A stretch of 64,000 nucleotides of DNA from Actinomucor elegans (GCA_026027325.1 JAMSLZ010000002.1:744001-808000), one strand, 5' to 3'; positions 35,979-47,547 are shown, counted from the first letter of the stretch. Notes: generated by a model from the letters alone, not told the origin. Program-made: numbers and translations.

Positions 35979-36282
35979 TCTTTTCTTTCTTCTGATAGTA
36001 TGTTGATAAGTGGCAAGATTCAATCGTCAATAGTGGATATTATAGTAGAAAAAATATTTGAATCATTTTCTTTTGTCGTAGAGGGTAGTAAGCGTGCTTC
36101 AGAGGAATGATTTCTAATGAAAATGTGTTTCTTGTAGTCCCAAGCATTGGCTAGTTCTTCATCTGTCATACAAAAATTGATATAGCCTGAATTGGGGCGG
36201 CATCAACTGTCAGATGGATAGTAAGAATGATACTTTATTACCACACAGTAATATATTAGAAAAGGCCAATGGTATACATGTA

Positions 36283-37042
36283 TTAATGTATCCAATTATG
36301 AAGATCATCCAAAACTTCTTGTGATAGAGCCTGATCTAGATCCAGTTGCTGTTGCTGACTCAAGTAATGCTGCGGTTGATTGCTGGTTGGTTGATGCTGG
36401 TTCTGTAATAGTAATTGTGGTTGTAATGAATCTGTCATAATAGACGTGGATAATGGCAAAGTCGGCGCATTACTGGTGGATATTGATGATGGTTTACTTG
36501 TACTTTCGCTCACCAGTTGTGATAATTCGCTTAATACATTAGAAGAGTCTGTTTGATGCGTCGGATCGTGTTGATGCCGGTGCACACTTTCCAGTTTATC
36601 ATACAGAGCTTGTTGAAACCGTTCTCGAAACATGGGAGAGATGGTCATGAGTAAGTTATCCATTGATTCAAAAGGTACTTCGAGGTTTTTTTGCACTATT
36701 TGCGCTGTAGCTAATGCTACACCCGTATTTGAAAGTGGTGAACATGAAGCAGCCTAATAGTAGTATCATGGTTTTTTTTAGATCTCCGTTTTATGTATAT
36801 ATATATATATATATAATACACACGGTTAACTATCTCACTTCCCCACCATCCACCCTATTTACCTTGTACCCTTCTTCAGATACTTCCACAACAACCATGA
36901 CGCCTTCTAATAGCGTCAAATCCAGTCTTCCAATATTATTCAGCTCATCCTTTACAAATACAGTTGCTGAACCTGGTACAATACCATAGTCGTATGAATG
37001 AGCAATATCATCCAATTCGTCGCATAATAAACGGTGTCGCAT
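36283..37042 (-). CDS. GSKIP-domain protein with Gln-rich tail
   Basis: Contains a GSKIP (DUF727) domain, known in animals as a GSK3-beta and PKA-binding adaptor. Two exons (36863-37042 and 36283-36753) give 216 residues. The domain is recognisable from LDLTLLEGVMVVVEVSEEGYK followed, after an insertion, by VPFESMDNLLMTISPMFRERFQQALYDKLE, which matches the LxLTExGxxV and YExxxxLLxxxSPxYRxxFxxxLxxKL pattern of GSKIP. The last ~100 residues are Ser/Thr then Gln-rich (LLLQNQHQPTSNQPQHY). In fungi a GSKIP domain usually occurs in CLU1-like proteins or alone; here it stands with its own tail. Partner kinase binding is inference. Confidence 0.75.
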
Positions 37043-37618
37043 GCTGAATTTGTATATCTAAAGTGTGATGAAAGCAAGAAGAGCAAAGAAATAATATAGG
37101 TTTTTTTTATGGTTACAAGAAAGAAAAAGAAAAAGAAATCACCGGGACAAACTCTCCTTTTTGCGACCGTTCTTTTTTTTTTTTGGTTCCGCGTCTTCTG
37201 TGTGGGGTAACTTGATATTACAGGCACGTATCTAGTATTATCCAATATTATGCTGTTTACATGACGCCACTATATATGTTATGCAACTTTTTTTTTAATT
37301 TGAGCAAGGTACACTTTTATTAATTATGTGGCTTGATTAAGCTTTTTTCTTTCTTTTTCTTTTGTTATTGTATGGGACATCGTCCAGAGGTATATACCAC
37401 GGATGAAGCATCACAAGAGGTTTGTTACACAATGATGTATATTAAACTAGAGCCAATCATGATCGATGGGAAGCATGAATAGATATTAGAATCTATCAGT
37501 ACTTGGGATTAGTGTAACTTTGTAATTGCATAGGTATTAAGCTACCGATCTATATGCAGTTACTCTGTTACTGCACAGCGGATGCTTGTTTATTTTATAG
37601 TCTTTTGATTCTACGATG
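37043..37618. other. Intergenic region with orphan first exon
   Basis: Upstream of the GSKIP-domain gene and downstream of Aha1. On the plus strand, 37372-37419 reads MGHRPEVYTTDEASQE after a T/C-rich leader-like stretch and ends at a GTTTGT donor-like site; a possible second exon from about 37474 stops after 9 codons. It looks like the first exon of a lost or truncated gene. Confidence 0.35.
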
Positions 37619-39127
37619 CTAAAGCTTGAGTGATGGAGCTACTAGATAGGCAGTTAGTGCAATGATAAACATGGCTATGAAAGCAGCGAATAAAAACATC
37701 TGTTTGGTATCAAACAAGCCAAAGAAAGGATCACTTTGATATGGCATAGACTGCAATTGGCCAGAATGATCTTTGATAGCATTCCAATAGTAACCCATCC
37801 AATTCTTTCTAATGATCTCTTCTTGACCTACTGGTACACCAATTTGATGCACCTTTACAGTGACACCATCTTCCTTTTCCTTGAGTTCAAGCGTAACAGT
37901 AGAGAAATGGTCTGATGTATATATAAAAAAAAAAGATATCAGTAATGGTTATATATCTAATATAATATTACCTTTTGGCCAACTTTTTAATCTCCAAGTT
38001 TGTACAATGTTCTTTCCTGGGTTCTATTTTGTCAGTAATTAGTACCTAGAAACATCTCAATAATAATAATAATAATAAAAAATATTTTACCGCCTGCAAT
38101 AATACGCCATGGACATTGCCATCAAAGAACTCAAAATTCGTACCAATTTTCTTTGATACTTTGGACTTGCTACGAGTCCATATATCTGCACGCTTTGAAT
38201 CTAGCAAAGCTTCATAAATGTCTCGAGCAGAGGCTCCTTGAAACTCGTAAGAATGCTCGACAATGGTTGTTTTTACGACCTTCTTTTCATCCTTTTTTTC
38301 CCTTTGAGTAAAAGTCGACTTTCTCTGTGCTAGTTCAGGTGTAGAAGGCACCGAGTTTTTGTTTGCATATAAATCTGAGCTATAATCTTTATACACTATT
38401 AATTTGCATATACATACATACTTTGCGCCTTTAACCTACTTTCTATCAGATCTCTCGTAAAATGAGCAAATGTATCGCGTAGTAAGGGTGTCAAATCCTG
38501 ACGAATCAATCTTTTCAGCTCATCACCACCTTCTGATGCATTATTGACTGAAATATTGAACTAGTCATAATTACTTAGTAGTGGTAGTAGTAACTCATGT
38601 AAGCTTGTTTCTATTACCACATAATCATCCCATTCTGTATCGTAAGCTACCTCTGGAATGCTGATAGTACCAAACAGCTTGCTCCCATTCAACGTCTGGC
38701 CTATCAATAACCTTACAAGTGAGCAATAAAGTGATAGTTTCGCTATGCAATGTCATGTTAGTTACCTTGCCATCCGAGTTTCAACGCAACATCGTACATG
38801 GCCAACAGTTTGCCTTTTCTTTGATTCAAATCAACATCGCCAGTACATTCGTCTAAGCTGGTGATAGAGACTCGAACATTATTTTCGCTGGCAGATATAC
38901 CGACAAGTTTCTCAGTCAAGTGCTTTTTGGCCCAAGCACGACAGTCTTTATTGACCCTACGAAGAAGAAAGAAAAAAAAGGTAAAAAGATACTCATCATC
39001 AGTGGCAATCTCGACTGAATTACTTACCAATGCCTAGAAATACATGAGTTAGATTTTTTTTTTAAAAAAAAAAAGTGGTGATATATTATCGTTATTACCA
39101 GTTGTTTACATTTCTCATGTCAGTCAT
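37619..39127 (-). CDS. AHA1: Aha1-type Hsp90 co-chaperone with C-terminal membrane anchor
   Basis: Activator of Hsp90 ATPase. Eight exons (39099-39127, 39028-39033, 38766-38956, 38618-38700, 38440-38560, 38091-38395, 37972-38023, 37619-37911) give 359 residues. The N-terminal domain begins MTDMRNVNNWHWVNKDCRAW, matching the NxNNWHW motif of Aha1; a 6-nt exon (GCATTG) supplies its His and the flanks of both Trp codons. FNISV, DLTPLLRDTF close that domain. The C-terminal AHSA1 domain (about 185-330) has IVQTWRLKSWP and DHFSTVTLELKEKEDG, then NWMGYYWNAIKD. The last ~25 residues (MFLFAAFIAMFIIALTAYLVA, 334-354) are a clear membrane helix followed by PSLKL, absent from yeast and human Aha1. This suggests tail anchoring of Aha1 to a membrane. 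Confidence 0.92.
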
Positions 39128-40999
39128 TTTCAAGTTCTTACGCGTGGTGTTTAAGGAATGGCACAAATATGAATTATACTGGATAAAAATTGAGTACAGA
39201 CACATAGGCTACAAACACTTCATCTAGAAAAAGATTTCCTTGTGCAACTATCATGCAAAATTTCGTTACCTTGATGATATGCACTAGTTCTCTATCATTA
39301 CTATATATCCGTTTGCATTATATAGATTACATTGATGGTGTATTCAAAAGAGCTCTTTTTTTTTTAAATATTGAATACTGATCGTCCGGTTTTATATATA
39401 CTTAACTGTTGATTGAAGAATATGATGATTTCATTGGTATGCGGTAATTGAACCAACGGAACAACATCGTCCTCCTCAACTACTGTTTCTCTAGACAAAA
39501 TTCATGATATTATGTCCCGATAGATATACAAAGCAGATAACAGCCTAAATACGAAGAAGAGCATAAATCCCCATTTTAGCGGTTTTGTGGGGCTGCTTAT
39601 GCAGGCATAAATTTATACTATAGTACGCTAGTTCATTCGAAGACTCTAAGGTATTATTTACTATATGGCCTAATATTTTTCTTTCCAATCCTACGCCATT
39701 CAAAGGACAATTGGATCATAATTAGCTTATCTTGAAAAAAAAAATACTTGAAATATGAGCCTGGAGACCTGAACATCTTACGATAATCCTAATTTAAAAC
39801 AAAAATCCATAAAATTAAATGATTTTGCGGATCCCGTATTATTTTGAGAAATAGTTTTGAAAATATTTATAGATTGCAATGTACTGTTTCTGATGAACAT
39901 GTCAGCATGATCAGTTGCATTGTATCCTATAAAAAAGAATTTTATTCTTTAGGTTGTGATTTCTCTTACGAAAAATTATACTATGCAAAATATAATATAC
40001 CCGAATTGTCTATACAAGTTGTATAACTGCAGGGCACTAATTGAGACTTGAATGACTTTTTTTTTTAATTTTGATAAAATTTCCACAGCATCAAACACCA
40101 ACTAGATTTGACAAAAGCTTTGCAAAGAAACATCTGAATACAGTATTTGTTGATGGTCAAATCGATTCAGCCGATAAACAGATGATGCATACCAAGTTTT
40201 ATTTGACTGCGCATATTGATGAATAGGATCATTATACTCATGATAGAAGTAGGCTTTAATCATTTCATGAATAGCTTTTTTTTTGCGTTACTCTTTACTT
40301 GCTGTTTTATTACTGATTGATAAATCTCAGTTATCTGTAGCATGTCGTGCATCAAGATGTGTGGCTACCACTAAAGTGAATAACAATGAACCTGGTAATT
40401 CAAATCTAATCGTTAGTGCAACCAACTACGAGGCTGTGCTTTCGTTTCACCCTAAACGTGTATTGAATCAATAACACTGAGATTGCAAGTCTTTCGGATA
40501 TATCCAAATTAGCACTGTCTAGTATCAACATCAACGGAAATGCCTTATAATAAACCAGGCTGAGCTCAATGCTGATATCTTTTAGTCATTCTCACAATAG
40601 TCAAGCCTTCTTTTACATGAACACAAGAAGTTTGACGTTTTGTGCATGATTACTACGCCTGTTACACAGTTGGAGGTAAAAAAAAAAAGAATCCCAAACA
40701 ACGGCAAATTACACACTGCGCCTTTCAGTCCCCAAACAATTGAAGTGCCAAGTGAATGGATAGAAACGCTCCATTGAAAATTAGCACAATATGTGTTTAG
40801 TGAATAAAAAATGTCAATATAACTGTCAATGTTTAAGACAGGAACTGGGTTGCGTCTAACTATGAATAGGAATTGTGCCACTAAGGTATAAGTGAAAAAA
40901 AAACAAGCTACAGGTTACTCAAAGTCAATGTGACTAGTTGATGTTGATTGCTAGCAATGCAGTATTGTCCAAAATTGGTTTACAAGATTAAACGTGCAC

Positions 41000-41001
<2 letters not shown>

Positions 41002-41030
<29 letters not shown>
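41002..41030. repeat. Homopolymer run of 29 T
   Basis: Uninterrupted T tract about 117 bp upstream of the M13 peptidase start; nucleosome-excluding poly(dA:dT) is a plausible role. Confidence 0.9.
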
Positions 41031-41060
41031 GGATAAGGCTAAAGGTCAATTGGGTTTTCA

Positions 41061-41067
41061 TATATAA
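41061..41067 (+). promoter_or_regulatory. TATA-like element of the M13 peptidase gene
   Basis: TATATAA 80 nt before the start codon at 41147. Confidence 0.4.
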
Positions 41068-41146
41068 GCCTCTGATATCTAACTATTCATAAGAAAAAAA
41101 AAACCTCATCAAATACCGTTCATAATACAAAGAACCAAGTTACTAA

Positions 41147-43852
41147 ATGCCCCCTACAACCTTAATACAGCGCGCTCCGATTGAGAGCGTCTGCAATACT
41201 CAGTCTTGTTTAGAAGCTAGTAAACTAGTGCTCTCCTATGTCAATTTTACTGTAGATCCTTGCTCCGACTTTTACCAATATACATGTACGTATGTAATTA
41301 GGAAATAAAATAAGAAGCATATTATTAAACAATTTATCTTGATTAACCTATAGGTGGTAGTTGGTTACAATCGCCTCCTATTGTCGAAAAATACAATGAG
41401 GGTCAAAGTAAGTTATCCCAAGCATGTCTTTTATCAATGCACACCTCTCACTTTATAATAATAGTCTATACTCTCTATCATCATGTTCAATCGGAAGGTG
41501 TGAACACTATTATCGGCCTGCTAGAAGGGACCTACGATGATATTGGACAGCGGCTCAAGACAGATGCCGACGGATTCCATCTCGAAGACCAGGCAGAAGC
41601 TGACCGAGCCAACTTTCAGTTTCTAAAGGATTATTATAACGTCTGTATGAATACAGATCTTTCATCGCAATTAGGCCCTACTCCAGTTTTCGCTGATGTT
41701 GCCTTTATCCAAAATGAGCTCTTCCCAATTGGATCCACTACAGTACCGTATAACTTGGCAAACACGCTCGCTTTTTTCATCCGCCGTGGTGTAGCATCAT
41801 CACTAGTAAATGTAGAACTTGGCATTTATGAACATGATCATGCACATAGAGCTGCTTATTTTGGTGGTCCTAATATCGGTATTGTTTCTACTGACAATTT
41901 AGATCATCTGGCAGGCATAGTTTGGACCGTCCTTGGTGAACCTTTGACAGACAATAGCAACGCTGCATTTATACATCAAGAAAGTCAAAAAGCCGGATTT
42001 ATTCTCTGGACCGCAGAAAAAGCCAGAACAGCAACACAAAGCTATATTGAACTTTCGAGGCAAATCGCAGTAGCCGCTGAACAGTACGCTAAGCTCTACT
42101 GAGTCTACTACCATGTATTTCAGATAGCTAACTTTCATACCTGTATAGGCATCCTAATGACAGAGGATATATATTCCTCTCACTAAATGATTTAAACACG
42201 GTAAACCCTTTGATCGATTGGTCTAGTTTATTAAACAATCTGTCTGGCACTCAGTACAGTCAACCACATACACCCATATCAGCTTATATTGAATTCTTTG
42301 AAAGACTTCAAGTAGTGCTGAGCCCCGTTACAATACAGGCGATGCAAGACTTTTTGATCGTTGACTTTGCTTTGAATCAAAATGCTTATTTCCAACAAAC
42401 AAGTGTATCTCTCCATAGTCCTCAAAGATGGACGCGTCGTGCTCCTAATCCTACTATAACTGACCGTTCAGAGATCTGTGCATCCGATATAAGTACCTCA
42501 TTCCCTGACGCACTTGGCCGCTATTATACTTTAGTTACATTTGGTGCTTCAAAAGAAGTACAGCGCTTGGAAGGCTTTGTCAAACAAATGCAAGTCTCAT
42601 GGTTGAATCACATCCCTGGTACCCCTTGGCTCGACCAGGCAACTGCAGTACAAGCTTATGAGAAGGTTTTGTGTACTGGGTCTTTAAACGAGAACGAACA
42701 GTGGCTAATCTATATTGTTTACAGATTAACCTTCTGGAAGCTAAGGTTGGCTTCAAGACTGCTGATCCTGATTGGAGAGAGCCTAACAGCATCAGGGCTT
42801 ACTATGATGGCTTTAAAGTAGACAATAGAGGTTATTACTATGCTAAGGCTGTTGCGAATATTTGGAATAACGATAAGAAATGGAAGGCTTTGCCACTACC
42901 GCGCCCAGTCATTGAATGGGGCGCTACTGGACATCCTAATGAAGCAAATGCCTATTACAACCGACTAACTAACCAGGTTTTGTATACAGGTATACCAAGT
43001 CCTAAATCATGTATTTACATATTCTTTTATAGATCGAAATTGGCGTTGGTATTGCCCAACTTCCATTTTATGATAGTACTTTTCCTGAGTATTTGAATTA
43101 CGGAGGGCTTGGGGCCACTATAGGCCATGAACTTGTCGTATGTAGTAGCAAGCTGAATTCTGTAGATCTTAAACTCGTATTAATTACCAATATAGCATGC
43201 TTTGGATAGTAACGGAAGACTGCACAATGCCACTGGATATGAAGTCAACTGGTGGTCCAACGATTCTCTTGCCAAGTTCGAACACGAAGCCCAATGCTTC
43301 ATCAATGAGTATGCTAAATATGAGATCACTAATAACCAAGGCACAAAAGATCCTGTAGATGCTCAAGTAAGCGTACAGCAAACCAAACTTGAAAAAAAAA
43401 AGTCTTGACTCAATTTTTACTTGTACTTTGAAATCTATAGTCTACTTTGGGAGAAAATATTGCAGATACAGGTGGTTTGTCTATTGCATTTAACGCTTAT
43501 CAAGAAATGGTCAGTGCTGGAAGATCTGGACAGCCTGAGGCACTATTACCTGGCCCTGAATTCAGTCACCTTACACCGGAACAGCTTTTCTTCATCAGTT
43601 ATGGTATTTCATTCTGTACAGTTAGTCCACCACAGCCTCCCGGTTATTACGTAAGAATCGACTATCTAAGACAACACTTATATGGTACTTATTCTTTTTA
43701 ACACATAGAAAGGTAAAGATCATACAAATGCTTATCTCAGAACAAATATACCTTTGCAAAACCTTCAACAGTTTTCTGCAACTTTTGACTGCCCTGTTGG
43801 AAGTCCAATGAATCCTCATAAAACTGATGAAGAGAGATGCAAAATCTGGTAA
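41147..43852 (+). CDS. M13 (neprilysin/ECE) zinc metallopeptidase
   Basis: Zn-dependent oligopeptidase of family M13. Nine exons (41147-41285, 41354-41407, 41465-42083, 42149-42665, 42725-42976, 43033-43137, 43196-43366, 43441-43650, 43709-43852) give 736 residues. The zinc site HELVH (His559-His563) straddles the intron between exons 6 and 7; the third ligand is Glu624 in GENIADTGG, with Asp628. VDPCSDFYQYTCGSW near the N-terminus and the final CKIW are M13 hallmarks, as is the ALDSNGR block after the zinc motif. The usual N-terminal membrane anchor is missing: the model starts just before the first conserved cysteines. The exon 3 donor is GTACGC (E|Q), needed to bypass a stop. A missed upstream exon is possible. 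Confidence 0.93.
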
Positions 43853-44346
43853 AGCCCTCCGCCTCTTGTTGTATCTTGGTTGATGTGTAGACGAATTTTT
43901 CTTTTATTTTTAAAGCCATTATACATCATATATACATACTCTTTATATATCTATATATAAACTAATACGGAGTATCCGCTATTATTATATCAACTACTAT
44001 GTATCGAGTGATGATTGAGTCTGCTAGACAAGTCTTATTTTTTTTTACTAGCCTTCTTTTCTCAAACAAAACATATAATGGCCAAGTTTACCTTATTTTC
44101 CCATACAGCTCATAACCCCACTTGTATTAAATGGTGCGTCGAATGGTCAATAAAAGACAGTTTTTTTTTTGGAACTTTTGAAACGCAACCACAGAAACTA
44201 TACATTCTCTAAATCATCACACTTACGTGATGAATGGATCATGTCTTGCAAACTTTATTTGCAGACTTTACAAAAAAGAAAATTTAGGCAAAAGGGAATA
44301 GCCTGGTAGTTTTCCCTTGAAATCATATTATAGTATATCAATGTCC

Positions 44347-44420
44347 CTCAAACAATTCCGGGCTTAACATCGCATTCGTTGTCTATTACATGCTCAAAAT
44401 GAAGCAACACATCTACTAAA
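44347..44420 (+). repeat. Dispersed ~75-bp repeat, copy 9
   Basis: ATTCCGGGCTTAACATCGCA, TCGTTGTCTATTACATGCTC, AAAATGAAGCAACACATCTA in family order. The tail half is close to the copies at 14.1 and 51.3 kb. Confidence 0.55.
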
Positions 44421-44888
44421 GCTACTTAGCCGAAACGCAACGAACACATATTTTTTTAGGATTGTTTTTCTTTTATCCTCAATGAATTTGCACATCAGAT
44501 TTTCCATTTTCGCGTGTAAAAAATCTTGACTAACACACAAGCTGGTCTTCGTCGAGCCTATACAATCACCTATTCAGCCAATGATCGATTTGACCAAAGG
44601 TGTAATCAAAGACAAAGGGGCATAAAGTGGCAGTCCTGGTAAAATATAGATACGCTCAATTATTCACTGACCCATTGCTGGATGAAACCCCTATAAGCGC
44701 ACTCGTTTCAAGATTTGTGAGCCCGTCCACAGGTGGTAGGGGAAGAGGAGAAAGAGATCGAACTCGCCGAAATCACTTTGACGGATTTGAGATTGACTAT
44801 ATCCAAAATGTAGAAAGTAACATCATGGGCACGCGTTCGCTTCTGTTAAAAAAAATTAGAATGACCCATTATCTGACCTGTAAAATCT

Positions 44889-44953
44889 CGACCGATCTCA
44901 GTAAAATGTTGCATCTGGCGATGTGTTCATGCTCAGAAGAAAGTACTGCATAT
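44889..44953 (+). repeat. Dispersed ~75-bp repeat, copy 10
   Basis: TCGACCGATCTCAGTAAAAT, GTTGCATCTGGCGATGTG, TTCATGCTCAGAAGAAAG, ACTGCAT in order. Confidence 0.6.
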
Positions 44954-45452
44954 AGAATACCCGTTAAGTGACTTGAGTATTTTTGCTCCATTAGGGCGTC
45001 ATATTCGTATTGCTCATAAACGCGATTATAATTAATAACAAAACAGAAACTGATGAAAGTATTCCTAAATCAAAACGTCCTTGTATTGCAATATATATAT
45101 ATATATATATAAAACTTCAACAAGCTTTAACGAATGATAAAACTCACGTTTAATATTATAAATTTGTTAGGATGGTTATCAAAGAATAAGAGCAAACATG
45201 TCTGAAATATCGAGGAAACAGATCAATGAGCAAATACGTAATAAGCTTTAACCCTAAAACTGATGGAGAAGTAAGGTGTAGATAAAACACTGCTTTTTGA
45301 TAACAAAAAAGCAGTGAACATTCCTGAATTGTCCCTGTTTCTCCTGCTTCTCCCCCCCCCCCTATTCTCGCTGCCCCTATTCCTTTTGTTAAATACAACC
45401 AAGAAAAAAGTATATCTGCTATTTTCTTTCTTTTACTTGTTTTTTTATAATC

Positions 45453-45861
45453 ATGTCATCATCATCTATCACAGTAGAGCCTACTGCAGTAAATATCGAA
45501 ACATATATATACCCTTTTTTATAGATATTGATTGATTTACTTAGTCTTCACTCCAAACATCTTTGGAAGGATATGTCGGCTTCGATACGATCACTCAACA
45601 AATCGAGAAGAAATTATTGAAAAGAGGTTTTCATTTCAATGTTATGGTAGTTGGTAAAGTAATTTCAGTTTCATATTAATGTACTCTTGATTAAACAAGT
45701 GATAAAGGTCAATCTGGCTTGGGTAAATCGACATTAGTTAATACCATTTTTGCTTCTCACTTGATTGAAAGTAAAGCCCGTCTTCTTGCTGATGAGCCTC
45801 CTAGACAAACCACTGAAATCCAGACTGTATCTCACTGTAATGTACTACACTCCTATACAAT

Positions 45862-45896
<35 letters not shown>

Positions 45897-47034
45897 AACA
45901 CTTCTGCAGTGATTGAGGAGAACGGAGTACGTCTTAGACTCAATATTGTAGATACCCCTGGTTACGGAGATCAAGTAAACAACGAGAATTGGTAAGGTTT
46001 ACTTGAATCGAGAGGACATTGGCTTATGTAATATATAGTTGGGAACCCATCATCAAATACATCAAAGATCAGCATTCAGCTTATTTACGCAAAGAGTTGA
46101 CTGCTACTCGTGATCGTTATATTCAAGATACAAGAGTTCACTGTTGTTTGTTCTTTATCGGTCCTACTGGCCATGCGTAAGTGCATAGCGTGTATGTTTA
46201 ACAGGTTTCCTTTGTATTAACTTGTAGTAGTTTGAAGCCAATTGATATTGTTGTTCTCAAAAAGCTATCTGAAGTTGTAAACGTAGTGCCTGTTATTGCT
46301 AAATCAGACTCACTTACTATTGAAGAACGTCAAGCATTCAAACAAAGAGTATGTGCTTTATAAAAAAAAAAAAAAAAAACCTCCTATATACTAATACCTA
46401 GCTGTAGATCAAGGCAGAATTGGTATTCCACAATATCAAGCTATACCCTTATGAAAGCGATGAGGATGATGAACAAGAGCAGGCTTTAAATGAGAGTATC
46501 AGAGTAAGTTTTTGTATTATCAATGGAGTGGCATCGCGCTTAAAGCTATCGATAGGAACTTCTTCCTTTTGCTATTGTCGGTTCAGAACGTAACGTGGTT
46601 ATTGACGGTAGACCAGTCCGAGGAAGAAAAAACAGATACGGCGTCATTAATGGTACGATTTCATATTAAGAGTATATCAAATATGACTAACTAATGTATG
46701 ATTAGTTGAGAACGAAGAACATTGCGAATTTATCTACTTGCGCAACTTTTTGACTCGTACTCACTTGCAAGACTTGATTGAAACTACCGCTCAAATCCAC
46801 TATGAAGCTTTCCGTGCTAAACAGCTCTTAGCTATCAAAGAATCAACTCAGCCTCAGACTCCAAACGCTGGTCACAATGGACTAGGCAGTAATGTGCTTG
46901 CTTCAGGTGCAGGTAATCCTGCTATGGGAAGTCCTGCACAATCCAACAAGTAAGTTGCATAAATTTAATACAGGGAAAAAAACAAAGGAGATTGAACTTG
47001 TCTTTTACTTAGATCTGTACCTGCTTTTGGTTAA
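45453..47034 (+). CDS. CDC10: Septin, Cdc10 class
   Basis: GTP-binding cytoskeletal protein of septin filaments at septa and growth sites. Ten exons (45453-45488, 45545-45653, 45708-45836, 45910-45991, 46039-46176, 46231-46348, 46408-46503, 46556-46652, 46706-46949, 47013-47034) give 356 residues. P-loop GQSGLGKST (G1), DTPGYGD (G3) and AKSD (G4) are intact; YVGFDTITQQIEKKLLKRGF and the septin unique element block are Cdc10-like, and no C-terminal coiled coil follows, also as in Cdc10. The tail is Asn/Gly/Ser-rich and ends VPAFG. Intron 3 contains a run of 29 T. At the exon 5/6 join two TAG acceptors lie in tandem; the downstream one gives the family-length GHALKPID, the other would add a Ser. 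Confidence 0.95.
45865..45893 (+). repeat. 29-T run in septin intron 3
   Basis: Uninterrupted T tract forming most of the polypyrimidine region before the CTGCAG acceptor. Confidence 0.9.
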
Positions 47035-47547
47035 GTAATTCTTAAATATTAGCACCATCATTTATCCTCCTCCACAACTAATTGTTAGTCTGTTCCTATT
47101 CATTCTATCTCTTTAAATACACAAAGCTCTTAATAAAAAGATGGGACTAACAATGAGAACCCATATTCCTAATAATGATCTATGCTATATTCTGCCTTGT
47201 TTTCATGATGCTGGAATAATTTATTCCTGATCCGTAAGATATAATTGAATATTTTGGCCTAGAAAATTTTCTGTCATAGATTTATGTTCAGTAAGTAAAT
47301 ACACTCAATAATTGAATACATTAGAGGAAATAGTTCATTCTGTGCATGGGGGTACTTGCTCGAATGCGACATTTGATTGAAATCAATCAAAAATATTTCG
47401 CGTCTAGAGCACCTGAGTGGAACCCTAGACAGCCAATTAAAATCCTCATAGAACTTTGAATACCGCTTACAGGGTGTCGGTATAAGCACTAATACACGAG
47501 AGAGTCGCTTTTCAAGTTTGTCTTTCACCTTGATCACAAGCTTCACC
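47035..47547. other. Intergenic spacer, 0.5 kb
   Basis: Septin 3' flank and NAA38 promoter; nothing else seen. Confidence 0.5.

Larger units (their letters stand above)
39128..41146. other. Intergenic region with decayed coding fragments
   Basis: 40090-40229 reads as a 45-codon stretch with codon-like use (contains NTVFVDGQIDSADKQMMHTK) after an acceptor-like CACAG, and 40283-40474 is another isolated frame. Neither joins to a full gene or matches a family I recognise. A run of 29 T lies at 41002-41030, and TATATAA at 41061 suits the M13 gene promoter. Confidence 0.4.
43853..45452. other. Intergenic region, 1.6 kb
   Basis: Contains two repeat copies (44347-44420, 44889-44953). A 114-codon frame at 44627-44971 runs into the second repeat copy, so I do not call it a gene. 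A (TA)n tract lies near 45093-45110 and a C10 run at 45352-45362 in the septin leader region. Confidence 0.45.

Noticed and set aside
44627..44971. 114-codon plus-strand frame
   Set aside because: Its last third is the repeat copy at 44889-44953, which is non-coding elsewhere, so the frame is probably accidental.
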